NCBI RefSeq assembly: GCF_900607235.1
Contig: NZ_LR027849.1
Location: 434,001-498,000 of the forward strand
Source of the DNA: Olivibacter jilunii
GTDB lineage: Bacteria; Bacteroidota; Bacteroidia; Sphingobacteriales; Sphingobacteriaceae
Length of the DNA stretch: 64,000 nt
Reading direction: 5' to 3'
Part shown: positions 52,701 to 60,481 of the stretch, in pieces
How positions within the stretch are numbered: the stretch's first letter is position 1
Layout: the number at the start of each line of letters is the position of its first letter
Notes under the pieces: generated by a model
Database searches by the model: none
What the model was told of the DNA's origin: nothing
What the model saw: the letters and a program-made list of their open reading frames with translations, nothing else
Made by a program: the position numbers and the translations under genes

Positions 52701-52904
52701 AGCATTGACGTTAAAGTGCCCATTTTCGTTCGTTTTGCTGGATGCATTTCGCCCTTTGACCGTAATACTAACTCCTGGAAGCGCTTGCATGCCTTCGGAC
52801 GAGATAACCCGTCCTTGAATTTGTTTTGTTTGCCCCATACTGGTCTGGCTGAGAAGCAAGAGTACAGTAAGGAAAACCAGTTTTAATTTAACAAAAGATT
52901 TCAT
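49743..52904 (-). CDS. SusC/RagA family TonB-dependent outer membrane transporter
   Basis: A 1053-aa protein of normal length with a signal peptide (about 1-24). A carboxypeptidase-D-like domain (IQGRVISSEGMQALPGVSITVKG) precedes the TonB box (DVVVVGYGTQRKRDLTGSI), then the plug (AASFDQLMQGRVAGAQI; ATAIYGSRGANGVVIITTKRG) and a 22-strand barrel ending in RATLK. It takes up oligosaccharides through the outer membrane with the SusD protein. It lies between the isomerase and SusD genes. Confidence 0.95.
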   Translation of the reverse strand: MKSFVKLKLVFLTVLLLLSQTSMGQTKQIQGRVISSEGMQALPGVSITVKGRNASSKTNENGHFNVNASIGETLVFTYVGFERREVLVGTDNNLSITLTPTAQILEDVVVVGYGTQRKRDLTGSIVNLSGKDLIPTPAASFDQLMQGRVAGAQITQTTGSPGGNVNVVIRGINSITGGNQPLYVIDGFAIGAGGSGSDASSFNGNSYSSSGMANNTVAKINPLSTINPSDIASIEILKDASATAIYGSRGANGVVIITTKRGSKGQSSIQVEASGGLQQVANKLDMMNAREFAEFVAEGRDNAWILAGGNASDPNEVRNGATSVKPEFRNPGSITTNTDWQDVIFRTAPVQNYLFSTSGGQQVVYNVSAGYFDQQGTIKNSDFKRFNIRTNLDVDLTEHLKLGVSVAGSHAYGNFARAEGHLGQRGLIATALANSPALAIYNPDGSYTSELLDPFGVPVENPLLVIDEFSDRRYSTQVFNNNYLEYKVNDDLTIKTSIGINYNSNNTKLWKSSEIGQWGVKTSPATAGVNQQTSLNWLNENTVTYNKHLGEKHRINAVAGFSAQKDRFEILQAGATDFPTDYIHYIGGGNVNAGNNYISEWAMLSMFGRINYTFADKWLFTGTVRRDGSSRFGTNNRWGTFPSASVGYRLSEEGFMKNQQLINDLKIRASYGESGNNLIGNYAHIGLLGTTSYVNNGAPILGIVPAGLANAELTWERSQQTNLGMDVAFWNSRLNLSIDIYRNLKKDLLLNNALPAISGFLTATQNIGELENKGLEIALNTENIRSTDFSWSTNFNISFNKNKVLKLSTVGSRISNSTYQITEVGKPISSFFLLHAIGVFKDWDEVNSSPLVTPNTQPGDVKFADVNGDGRISDDDKTIVGNPMPDYTFGFNNSFRYKNLTLNVSVVGSQGQEVYFQGGEILLNSAGVQNQLALANDRWRSPERPGAGLVPRAIRSDYARGQQFSSRYLFDGSFVRVKNINLAYRFPERLLKQLNVPGLTIYGDVANAFTFTNYPSYDPEVSSTGDNIAASGVDYFGYPLARTFTIGIRATLK

Positions 52905-52943
52905 AAATTAGTTGGTTAGATTTATAATATTATAGATATGGTA

Positions 52944-54395
52944 TTACGCCACGATCACCGCCTCAATTCCTAAGTACTCCCCAATTTTCTTAAGGCTTTG
53001 CGCATGATGGCCGATTCCGAGTGCAAAATGATGCGTAGGACCTTCTTTTACCCATTTTGTCAAAAACGTACGCACATCAGGTTTAAAGTAACCACGTGTG
53101 TTGGTGTTTCCCGTCGGCGGAATTGGCCCCTCTACCGACATCCCTTCGGCAATGACGAATTTTATTTTTCCTTCGTAGGTTGAAGTGATGCTCAACATGG
53201 TAATAGGACCTTCCTTGATTTTGAATTCCACACCAGCGCCAAAGCCGGGTTTTCCATGGTATTTTTTTAAGCTCCGCAGGACCGGTTGGCCCTCGGCTAT
53301 GGAGATGTTATGCGGCCCATCGTGACCGACAAGAATGAAATTCTCTTGGAAATCCACAGGGTGAAACTCCGCAAAGCTGCCGCCTATACCAAGTCGCTCC
53401 ATGATCAACATGGCGATACAACATTTTAGGTCTGATTCGCCGCACATCGGAAAACCTGCACCCGTTAACAACGAGTTGCCCACAATCAAATTGGTCATTA
53501 CCTGTTGCGTTAAGCTGTTTTCCTCGCCCTCGTAGTAATAAGCGAGTCCTGTGAGGTTTTTTTCGCGTACAAAAGTGTGTAGCGCTACCGATACCCTTGC
53601 AGCGACTTCAAGATCAGTGCTCCGTAGTTTTTCAGATATGGGATCAGATACCGGATCCGGTGTATCAAAAAAACCTAAAATTTTTTCTTTCTCGTAGTCG
53701 ACGGCTGCAGTGGATACTTCATTGTACTTGCTTACGATTTCATGTGCTTCACATTGTACAATATGTAGCCCGAAATGAGCAGTGAGCATGGTGGCATCTG
53801 AGTGCATATCTAGCATGGCCTCAATGGGGTGGCCAATATGACCGATGCGCGCAGTTTTAAGATCATGCAAGACTCTTGCAATGTCGCAATACTTTTTTAT
53901 CTCTTCGTCTGCCGCTGGGTCGTCATGTAAAGTCCCAATAATAACCTCAGGCGCTTTTTTTCCCATCCGAACGGCTACGCCTGTGAATTCAGGTAAAGAG
54001 CAGATGTCGTCATTGTATAGCTGTTGATGAGTGGATGCTCTGCTATAATTCAATGCTTTGTCGGGTTGAAGTGCCACTAGCACAATAGGAACATCTAAGG
54101 ATCTGATGATGACACCAAACGTGCTAGAAGTGGCGTAAGTAAGCATGTCGCAGAAAATTAGATCGAGATTGCCTGCTTTGAGTTTAGGTACCAACGCGTA
54201 GGCACCCGTTACGTCATCTATCATGCCAAACTCGATGAGCTCAATGTCGTAAGCCTTAACCTTGTCGATGAAGACAGCTTGCTTATCCAACATTTGTTGA
54301 TAAAGGCCCTCAAATTGCGGCCAATACTTGGCATAACCAACTCCAAATACGCCTATTCTTGGGCGTGTTTTCTCTCTCTTGTTAAAGTTTTTCAT
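52944..54395 (-). CDS. L-arabinose/L-fucose isomerase-like sugar isomerase
   Basis: A 483-aa cytosolic protein. Metal-ligand positions known from AraA are all kept: Glu in CGESDLK, Glu in VDFQENF, His in GHDGPHN and the final His in THHFALGIGHH. The N-terminal Rossmann-like part starts RPRIGVFGVGYAKYWPQF. It likely interconverts an aldose and a ketose (arabinose, fucose or another pentose such as apiose) released by the PUL enzymes. The exact sugar cannot be told. It has its own operator-like motif 30 bp upstream. Confidence 0.87.
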   Translation of the reverse strand: MKNFNKREKTRPRIGVFGVGYAKYWPQFEGLYQQMLDKQAVFIDKVKAYDIELIEFGMIDDVTGAYALVPKLKAGNLDLIFCDMLTYATSSTFGVIIRSLDVPIVLVALQPDKALNYSRASTHQQLYNDDICSLPEFTGVAVRMGKKAPEVIIGTLHDDPAADEEIKKYCDIARVLHDLKTARIGHIGHPIEAMLDMHSDATMLTAHFGLHIVQCEAHEIVSKYNEVSTAAVDYEKEKILGFFDTPDPVSDPISEKLRSTDLEVAARVSVALHTFVREKNLTGLAYYYEGEENSLTQQVMTNLIVGNSLLTGAGFPMCGESDLKCCIAMLIMERLGIGGSFAEFHPVDFQENFILVGHDGPHNISIAEGQPVLRSLKKYHGKPGFGAGVEFKIKEGPITMLSITSTYEGKIKFVIAEGMSVEGPIPPTGNTNTRGYFKPDVRTFLTKWVKEGPTHHFALGIGHHAQSLKKIGEYLGIEAVIVA

Positions 54396-54424
54396 TCGCT
54401 GTGTTCTAGTTTATTTTTGTATTC

Positions 54425-54437
54425 TTAACGCACTAAC
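54425..54437. promoter_or_regulatory. Operator-like motif upstream of the isomerase gene
   Basis: TTAACGCACTAAC lies 30 bp before the isomerase start. Its reverse complement core TTAGTGCGTTAA recurs at 55870-55881 upstream of the MFS gene, and a degenerate copy is at 55848-55861. Confidence 0.4.
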
Positions 54438-54487
54438 TTTTTATAAGTACTTCATGCTATCCCTTTAGCCAAGTGATGAGATATTTT

Positions 54488-55711
54488 TTATCTTGTCTTG
54501 TCTGGATACGGTTTTATAGTAATTCCTGTTGCGATAATTAAAAAAGCTATAGGATACATAAGGCCGCATATGAGCCATAAAGGCGTGTATGAATACTGTT
54601 GAATGATCCATCCTATTAGCGGGTTAATGACTAATCCCGAAATAGCACCGGCAGTACCCGAAAGTCCCACAATAGTAGACGTTGCTCTGTCTCCAAAAAT
54701 GTCTGAAATAGCGGTAATGTAATTGGTAATCCAAAAACCGTGTGCAAATAACAGTATAGTCATCAGTGTAATAGCTGATGGTAAATCGCTTGTTTGAGGT
54801 ATTAATATGGCTGATAATGTGAGTAAAGCGGCTACACCCATGACCAGCTTCCTTGCTTTGTTAACCGAGTAACCCTTTTTGATTAATGTGTCTGAAAAAT
54901 ACCCTCCGGCAATATTTGACAAGCCAAGAGCAAGAAAGGGTATCCATAAAAAATGTCCGATATCATCAAAAGATACGTTTTTGGTTTCATTCAAATACTT
55001 TGGAATCCAAAACATAAAAAAATAGAAAACGGGATCCAATAAAAAGCGTATCATTAACATTAACAAGGCTGATCGATTCCTGAAGATTTGAGAAAAAGGC
55101 AGAGGTGGTTTGGATGGATATATCTCCTTGTAAGTCTTTGGTTTATGTTGTTTTGGCCAACGCAGAAAGAGCCAAATGGCTACCCAAACGAGGCCAACTA
55201 GGCCAGCAAAGATGAAGCACCAACGCCAGCCATATCGATTAGATAACTGAATGGTAAGGACGGGAGCCAATACCGCTCCGATGGCAGACCCGCCAATAGC
55301 TATTCCATTAGCTAATGCACGTTCCTTTTTATTGAATAGCTCATTTACAGTCTTTGCAGCTCCGGGGAAACAGGCCCCCTCACCGAAGCCAAGCAGAAAA
55401 CGCGAGGCAACAAGATGTGAAATATGTGTCATAAAGCCATGTAAAGCACTAGCGGTAGACCAAATACCTACGGCGACGGCCAAACCAATCTTGCCTCCGA
55501 AGCGCTCAATCAGTCGGCCGCCAATGGTAAACATCAGTGCATAACTTACTAAGAAGCTGGTGTTTACCCATCCGTATTGGATGTCCGTTATATTAAACTC
55601 TTTCTGGATCTTGATAATGGTAATCGAAAGTATTTGCCTATCGAGAAAATTAAGCCCCGTTGCAATAAAAACTAAGAATACGATAATCCAACGTATATAA
55701 GGTATTAGCAT
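54488..55711 (-). CDS. MFS sugar/sugar-acid transporter (ACS family type)
   Basis: A 407-aa inner-membrane protein with 12 transmembrane segments. Signature parts: ATGLNFLDRQILSITI near the N-terminus, LIERFGGKIGLAVAVGIWS in loop 2-3 and GFGEGACFPGAAKTVNELF in helix 4, all typical for anion:cation symporters such as hexuronate or phthalate transporters. It is first in the PUL operon and 92 bp upstream of the isomerase, so it likely brings the monosaccharide or uronic acid into the cytosol. Confidence 0.9.
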   Translation of the reverse strand: MLIPYIRWIIVFLVFIATGLNFLDRQILSITIIKIQKEFNITDIQYGWVNTSFLVSYALMFTIGGRLIERFGGKIGLAVAVGIWSTASALHGFMTHISHLVASRFLLGFGEGACFPGAAKTVNELFNKKERALANGIAIGGSAIGAVLAPVLTIQLSNRYGWRWCFIFAGLVGLVWVAIWLFLRWPKQHKPKTYKEIYPSKPPLPFSQIFRNRSALLMLMIRFLLDPVFYFFMFWIPKYLNETKNVSFDDIGHFLWIPFLALGLSNIAGGYFSDTLIKKGYSVNKARKLVMGVAALLTLSAILIPQTSDLPSAITLMTILLFAHGFWITNYITAISDIFGDRATSTIVGLSGTAGAISGLVINPLIGWIIQQYSYTPLWLICGLMYPIAFLIIATGITIKPYPDKTR

Positions 55712-55847
55712 GAGATGGTAGTTTAATAAGATGTATTTTTTGCATAGTTCAATTAGCTGATCGTATAGCTTTTTTAAACAGTGCTCACGTTCTTAATTAC
55801 ATGTAGAAATATATTTGCTGAATCATTTTTCATAATATGTTATAATG

Positions 55848-55881
55848 GTTAGTGCTTTTAATAACAAACTTAGTGCGTTAA
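55848..55881. promoter_or_regulatory. Operator-like motifs upstream of the MFS gene
   Basis: GTTAGTGCTTTTAA (degenerate) and TTAGTGCGTTAA (55870-55881, exact core) stand 22 bp apart. The exact core equals the inverse of the motif before the isomerase gene. Confidence 0.4.
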
Positions 55882-56057
55882 GTTGTTGTGAACAAATATA
55901 GCTAAATATTCGAAACAGGCAACAAACTTTTAAAGAAATTTTTTGAATATGTACCCGATTATTTTCTACCTTTAATATTATGCACACGTTTGGCACGACT
56001 AACATATCCTTATTTCATAGACAATTATCCACATTGTTTTTCTGCAAATATCGTCTT

Positions 56058-56340
56058 GACTTTGACCCTAAGGAGAATGTCGCTCCCGAAAAACTGACCG
56101 AACTGGTGGGAATACTTTATTATAGTCATAGAACTTGCTAAGCAGACACATGAACAACTCCCTAACAATTTCTATGTACAAATTAAGGTACAGGAATTAA
56201 TGTACTTGCTTTCTATGAAGCTGTCGCTCGTGGAGAATCAAGTTTTAAGAATATAAATAGTACGATGCGGAGAGACTTTTGGTTATCCTCCATGAAATAT
56301 TGAGCGATCTCAGTACACCGCCAACGCCGTTTGAAATGCA
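56058..56340 (+). pseudogene. Decayed AraC family regulator fragment
   Basis: Three pieces in shifting frames: DFDPKENVAPEKLTELVGIL, IELAKQTHEQLPNNFYVQIK with VQELMYLLSMKLSL, and ERLLVILHEILSDLSTPPTP. Together they follow the middle part of Bacteroidota AraC regulators, where the ILSDLSTPP stretch precedes the DNA-binding domain. The DNA-binding domain itself is gone. Confidence 0.55.
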
Positions 56341-56430
56341 TCTTGGCCATTATCGACGGTTACTTCCTTAAAATTAACTGCAACTCTTTAGCCACATACT
56401 TTACGATGTCTTTGTGTTTGCCCATAAAAA
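56341..56430 (-). repeat. Degraded copy of the 61734-61812 segment
   Basis: The first 36 bases are identical to 61734-61769, and the end (CCCATAAAAA) also matches. An 11-nt insertion near 56380 shifts the frame of the 42-aa reading frame present in the other copy. Confidence 0.75.
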
Positions 56431-56434
56431 TGTA

Positions 56435-56568
56435 AGAAGGAAAACTAGCAGAAGCACTTTCGATAAGCGACGCACAGGAATTTAGGTTAACGGAGATGTC
56501 TAGACAAACGGTTACCTGGTACCGAGAAAGTTATGAGCCATATATCGAAGCAATCAAAATCGGACAGA
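56435..56568 (+). repeat. Direct repeat, right flank of the PUL
   Basis: Copy of 40018-40140 with an 11-nt net difference. Here the frame stays open from EGKLAEALSISDAQEF to ILPQLFRRG and a stop at about 56601, so it is the less damaged copy of the 3' end of an unknown gene. Confidence 0.75.
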
Positions 56569-56936
56569 AGCCTATACTACCACAACTTTTCAGAAGAGGG
56601 TAATGGCTGTACCATTTTGTAAACAAGAACGCTCATTTCCACATCAGAAGACCCAACCGGCTAATTCGTAGCAAAGCCCGTGGGGTAATCCAATGACTAT
56701 GTGACAATCCTATTTCGGTTATCCGAACCCATTCGGATTTGCTTTATGTACTTTAATTCAGTGTGTTCAGCTGAAGTCGATAGCAATGAAAAATACATAA
56801 AACTATACCCATCATGCCAGTTTTTGCGCTTATGCTACGAGGTATTTACCAGGTACTGCCATTGTATTTACGGAAGTTTTACGATTTTTTTTAGAAAGCA
56901 TGTAACATTTCCTCAACATATGTATTTAGACAGTAC

Positions 56937-57410
56937 ATGGATTTCGAAAGTATATACAAAACGTATTCTCCAAAAATATTCAGGGTCTGTCTTGGGTACT
57001 TTAATGATATTGATAAAGCCAAAGATATAACACAAGAAACCTTTATTGTCGTGTTTGAATATTTGGGATCCATAAAAAATACGGAAAATATTCCGGGCTG
57101 GATATATCGGATTGCTACCAACAAGTGTTTGCGGCAGTTGGCGAATGAAAGGAGAAACGAACGGGTTCCTGATTTTGATTTTTCGAAGATTGAATACAAA
57201 GAAACAGCTATAGAGGAGGGGAGTTACCAAAAATTATGGCAGTGTATCAATGAACTTGCAGAACTGGACCGGATTATTATCGGCCTCTACCTCGAAGATG
57301 TTAATCAGGATAAAATAGCCGGAATTGTGGGACTCAGCCATGCCAATGTAAGAGTTCGGATCCATAGGATAAAAGAAGTTTTGTCAATAAAAATGAAAAA
57401 GTATGAATGA
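56937..57410 (+). CDS. ECF-type RNA polymerase sigma factor
   Basis: A 157-aa protein. Region 2: IYKTYSPKIFRVCLGYFNDIDKAKDITQETFIVVF (region 2.2 DITQETF). Region 4: ELDRIIIGLYLEDVNQDKIAGIVGLSHANVRVRIHRIKEVL, shown by its ends only. It overlaps the following membrane protein gene by 8 bp. No FecR-type anti-sigma gene is adjacent; the membrane protein may serve that role. It does not belong to a SusCD pair. Confidence 0.9.
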   Translation: MDFESIYKTYSPKIFRVCLGYFNDIDKAKDITQETFIVVFEYLGSIKNTENIPGWIYRIATNKCLRQLANERRNERVPDFDFSKIEYKETAIEEGSYQKLWQCINELAELDRIIIGLYLEDVNQDKIAGIVGLSHANVRVRIHRIKEVLSIKMKKYE

Positions 57411-57996
57411 TAGTTTTGAACAGCTCAAAAATACCTGGCTTTCTGTAGATAGGGATTTAGTTCCGGGTTTTACAGAAGTACAGGATGAAATTGTCCATTT
57501 GAGAAAGCAAAAGAGAAACCGGATTTTGGTATGGTACATGCTTGTAATCTTGTTTTCGCTAGTGGTTATTGGGTATGTAATATATACAGACAAACTGAAT
57601 AACATCTATAAAAGTATTTCTGAATTCATTCTTCTCTTTACATCCATTTATTTATTCAGCAATTCATGGAAGAACATTACCAGACAAAAAAAAGAATATT
57701 TGTTGAGTAATCTTGCTTTCATCAAAAGCTTAAGCATTAATGAAAGCAAAAGAGCAGGTAAGCAGGTGCTTATAACTTGTACTTGTACAAGTCTCTTTAT
57801 GATTTCTTTATTTTTTCACTTTTTAGATGATCTCCTTAATTCACCTGAACATTTTTTGATGGGCTTGTCTTCGCTGCTGATCCTTATGGTGATTGTTTGG
57901 AAGGTTTTAAAACCCATTAGTGATAAGAGGATCAGCGAAGAAAATAAAGAACTATTATCCAAAACAGAAAAGATTTTCACTAATATAAATGATTAA
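57403..57996 (+). CDS. Membrane protein coupled to the ECF sigma factor
   Basis: A 197-aa protein with a cytosolic N-terminus (NDSFEQLKNTWLSVDRDLVP), two transmembrane pairs (ILVWYMLVILFSLVVIGYVI; FILLFTSIYLFSN; FMISLFFHFL; GLSSLLILMVIVW) and a charged C-terminus. No known anti-sigma domain is seen, but the 8-bp overlap and topology suit a membrane partner of the sigma factor. Confidence 0.65.
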   Translation: MNDSFEQLKNTWLSVDRDLVPGFTEVQDEIVHLRKQKRNRILVWYMLVILFSLVVIGYVIYTDKLNNIYKSISEFILLFTSIYLFSNSWKNITRQKKEYLLSNLAFIKSLSINESKRAGKQVLITCTCTSLFMISLFFHFLDDLLNSPEHFLMGLSSLLILMVIVWKVLKPISDKRISEENKELLSKTEKIFTNIND

Positions 57997-58001
57997 AAAA
58001 T

Positions 58002-58859
58002 ATGAAAAACCTATTAACCATTATTCTTCTGTTGGTATGCATTTCAATTTTTGCTCAAACGAAATCAATTCAGCACGATGGGATCAAAAGAAAGTACATT
58101 GTATATACTCCGAAAGGATATGATGCTGAAAAACGTTATCCGGTAGTTTTTAATTTTCATGGAGGAGGGATGACGCCTGCTGAGCAGATGCTTTATACAC
58201 GATTTAACCAAACTGCCGATAAATATGGGTTCATTGTAGTTTATCCAAAAGGGATCAATGAAGACTGGAACGTCGGTTTTGGAATGTCTTACAAAAACGG
58301 TACGGATGACGTCGGTTTTACGGAAATTCTATTGCACCAAATCGAAAAGGATTACAAAATAGATGGCAACAGGGTCTTTGCGACCGGCTTGTCACGGGGA
58401 GGCTTTTTCTGCCATCGTGTTGCCGCCGAATTATCCCATCGGTTTTTGGCTGTTGCAAGTGTCGGCGCCCCCTTGCCGGATTCTATTGCTTATTACCATA
58501 ATAACAATAGAAAGGAAGTTGGAGTTCTCATGGTTCATGGTACGGCCGATAAAGTAGTAGATTATAAAGGAAAAGATGGTCACTACTACTCCGCACTTGA
58601 TTCTTACAATTATTGGAAAGAGAATTCATTTACAAACGACAATACCACAAAAATCGATGAGATTGCAAGCGATAGTACGGTAGTCGAGATTTTAGAATCC
58701 TTTTCCGGTAAAAAATCCGTTGTGCTGATTTCTATTGAGAACGGTGGACATACCTGGCCAGGCGCCGATGACTTTAATATAGGATTACCTATAGGGCTGA
58801 CATCCAAAGAACTTGATATCAATGATTATATCTGGAGTTTTTTTGCTAAACAGAAATAA
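58002..58859 (+). CDS. PHB depolymerase-type (LpqC family) secreted esterase
   Basis: A 285-aa alpha/beta hydrolase with a signal peptide (residues 1-18, ending IFAQ). The oxyanion region is FNFHGGG, the nucleophile Ser is in ATGLSRGGFF, the acid Asp in VHGTADKVVDY and the His in NGGHTWPG. Family members cleave polyhydroxyalkanoate, feruloyl or acetyl esters. It follows the membrane protein by 5 bp, so it is probably under control of the sigma factor unit. Confidence 0.88.
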   Translation: MKNLLTIILLLVCISIFAQTKSIQHDGIKRKYIVYTPKGYDAEKRYPVVFNFHGGGMTPAEQMLYTRFNQTADKYGFIVVYPKGINEDWNVGFGMSYKNGTDDVGFTEILLHQIEKDYKIDGNRVFATGLSRGGFFCHRVAAELSHRFLAVASVGAPLPDSIAYYHNNNRKEVGVLMVHGTADKVVDYKGKDGHYYSALDSYNYWKENSFTNDNTTKIDEIASDSTVVEILESFSGKKSVVLISIENGGHTWPGADDFNIGLPIGLTSKELDINDYIWSFFAKQK

Positions 58860-59228
58860 TGCAATGGAATTTTTTGCATTTATGCAGTGCCCGTGCTTCG
58901 GGTCTCTTTAATTTGTTACAGGCTAAACGGTTTGTCTGAACGGTATTGTTTATCTCTGATTGGTCGGATGCAGCAGGCCCGGGTTATTTGGAGAAAGTAA
59001 GTTGCCTTAGGTCGTCTTGTACCGGCGTTGTAGAATAAGTATTGATTACATTCTGTAATTCTATTCAATCAAATGCATCGTACGGTGGTTTTTTGTAATT
59101 TAGCCACTAATGAGAGCATTGGTTGCGGTAATGCTGAATTGAATATCGGAGCTTGTATTTCCACCGCTATGAATAGCTCAAAGCTGTTGATGACAGGCAT
59201 ACAAAATCAGCAAGAAAAATGACGATGA
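58860..59228. other. 370-bp intergenic stretch
   Basis: A weak hairpin (CCCG/CGGG near 58890-58902, followed by a T-rich tract) may end the esterase transcript. I see no gene or clear promoter in the rest. Confidence 0.4.
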
Positions 59229-59801
59229 ATGAGTAAGATTCTACGACAACAAATAGAAAAAATCACACCGCTTTCAGACAACGAGTTTGAATACATATTG
59301 TCGCATTTCACTGAAAGAAAACTCAGGAAGCATCAATTTGCTGTGCAGTGCGGACAGGCCGTCAAGTTTGACTATTTTATTTTAAGCGGCTGCCTGAAAT
59401 CTTATCACACAGACAATGACGGCAAAATCCATATTATACAGTTTGGTATGCAAGACTGGTGGATAACAGATTATCAGGCTTATTACAATCAAACTGCTGC
59501 CACAATTGATATTGATTGCATTGAAGATACCGAAATGCTTTGCTTGTCTTACGAGAACAGAGAAAAATTATGTGCGGAACTACATAAAATGGAGCATTTT
59601 TTCAGAAAGAAAACGAATATACGGAATGTTGCGCTGCAACAACGCATTCTTTCACTGATGAGCAATAATGCAAAGGAACGATACGATAGTCTATTGGAAC
59701 AATACCCCCAACTTTTTCAAAAAGTACCAAAACATTTATTAGCCTCTTATTTAGGCGTTACAAGAGAAACACTAAGCCGTTTTAATTCAACTTCCAAATA
59801 A
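59229..59801 (+). CDS. Crp/Fnr family transcriptional regulator
   Basis: A 190-aa protein. The cNMP-like beta-roll (HQFAVQCGQAVKFDYFILSG, then GMQDWWITDYQAYYNQ) and a C-terminal helix-turn-helix (KHLLASYLGVTRETLSRF) are complete for the short Bacteroidota type. The W-W-I-T-D-Y part is typical of this subgroup. It stands before a YceI gene and a nitronate monooxygenase gene, a frequent arrangement, and probably regulates them. Confidence 0.9.
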   Translation: MSKILRQQIEKITPLSDNEFEYILSHFTERKLRKHQFAVQCGQAVKFDYFILSGCLKSYHTDNDGKIHIIQFGMQDWWITDYQAYYNQTAATIDIDCIEDTEMLCLSYENREKLCAELHKMEHFFRKKTNIRNVALQQRILSLMSNNAKERYDSLLEQYPQLFQKVPKHLLASYLGVTRETLSRFNSTSK

Positions 59802-59896
59802 ACTGTGATTTACCTCACATTAAAGTTGTGAGGTATGTCCTTCCTGATTTACCTAAAGCTATGGAATTTTGTGTTATAAATTTCAACACAAAAATA

Positions 59897-60424
59897 ATGG
59901 CAAAATTTCAAATTCAAAGTGCGAGTAGTACCGTAAACTGGACAGGTAAAAAAGTATTGGGCTTGCATACAGGAAGCATAAATGTAGAAAGCGGATTTCT
60001 TGAGCTTACTGACCACTTGATTACAAACGGTGAGATTAAAATTGATATGGCTTCAATTGCTGTTACCGACATTGAAGACATCAAGACCCATCATGAATTC
60101 CTGGCTCACCTGCAAAGTGAAGATTTTTTTTCAGTGGACAGGTTCAAAACGGCAACGTTGGTAATTACAGGTTCCAGGCAAATAGAAAATAGCAATTTCT
60201 CGATAAGCGGTAATCTTACCATAAAGGATATTACAAATCCTATCAGCTTCAATGCAAAAATTGAAGTATTTACCGACTACTTACATTCAATGGGCGAAAT
60301 TGTTATTGACAGAACGGCGTACAACATCCGTTACGGCTCCGGTAAATTTATTGACAATCTTGGCGATAAGCTTATTTACGACGATTTCGTTCTTCAATTC
60401 AAGTTGATAGGAAAAATAAGTTGA
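59897..60424 (+). CDS. YceI family lipocalin-like protein
   Basis: I choose the ATG at 59897 (MAKFQIQSASSTVNWTGKK, 175 aa); the frame is open to 59828, but that extension is unlike the family. YceI landmarks: GSINVESGFLELTD, GEIKIDMASIAVTDIED, HLQSEDFFSVDRFKTATL and a final DDFVLQFKL. There is no signal peptide, so it is cytosolic. YceI proteins bind isoprenoids or amphiphiles in a beta-barrel. Confidence 0.9.
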   Translation: MAKFQIQSASSTVNWTGKKVLGLHTGSINVESGFLELTDHLITNGEIKIDMASIAVTDIEDIKTHHEFLAHLQSEDFFSVDRFKTATLVITGSRQIENSNFSISGNLTIKDITNPISFNAKIEVFTDYLHSMGEIVIDRTAYNIRYGSGKFIDNLGDKLIYDDFVLQFKLIGKIS

Positions 60425-60481
60425 AAAAATGGAAAGACGGACTGGTATTGCTAATTTTTCGTCAGTAAAAATAAAAACACC

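Larger units (their letters stand above)
55712..56936. other. 1.2-kb region of gene remnants right of the PUL
   Basis: It contains the MFS upstream control region with two operator-like motifs, an AraC pseudogene (about 56058-56340) and two degraded repeats with copies elsewhere in the window. No intact gene. Confidence 0.6.

Noticed and set aside
59828-59896. N-terminal extension of the YceI protein
   Set aside because: YceI proteins begin close to the MAKFQIQSASS-type strand; the extra 23 residues form no signal peptide.
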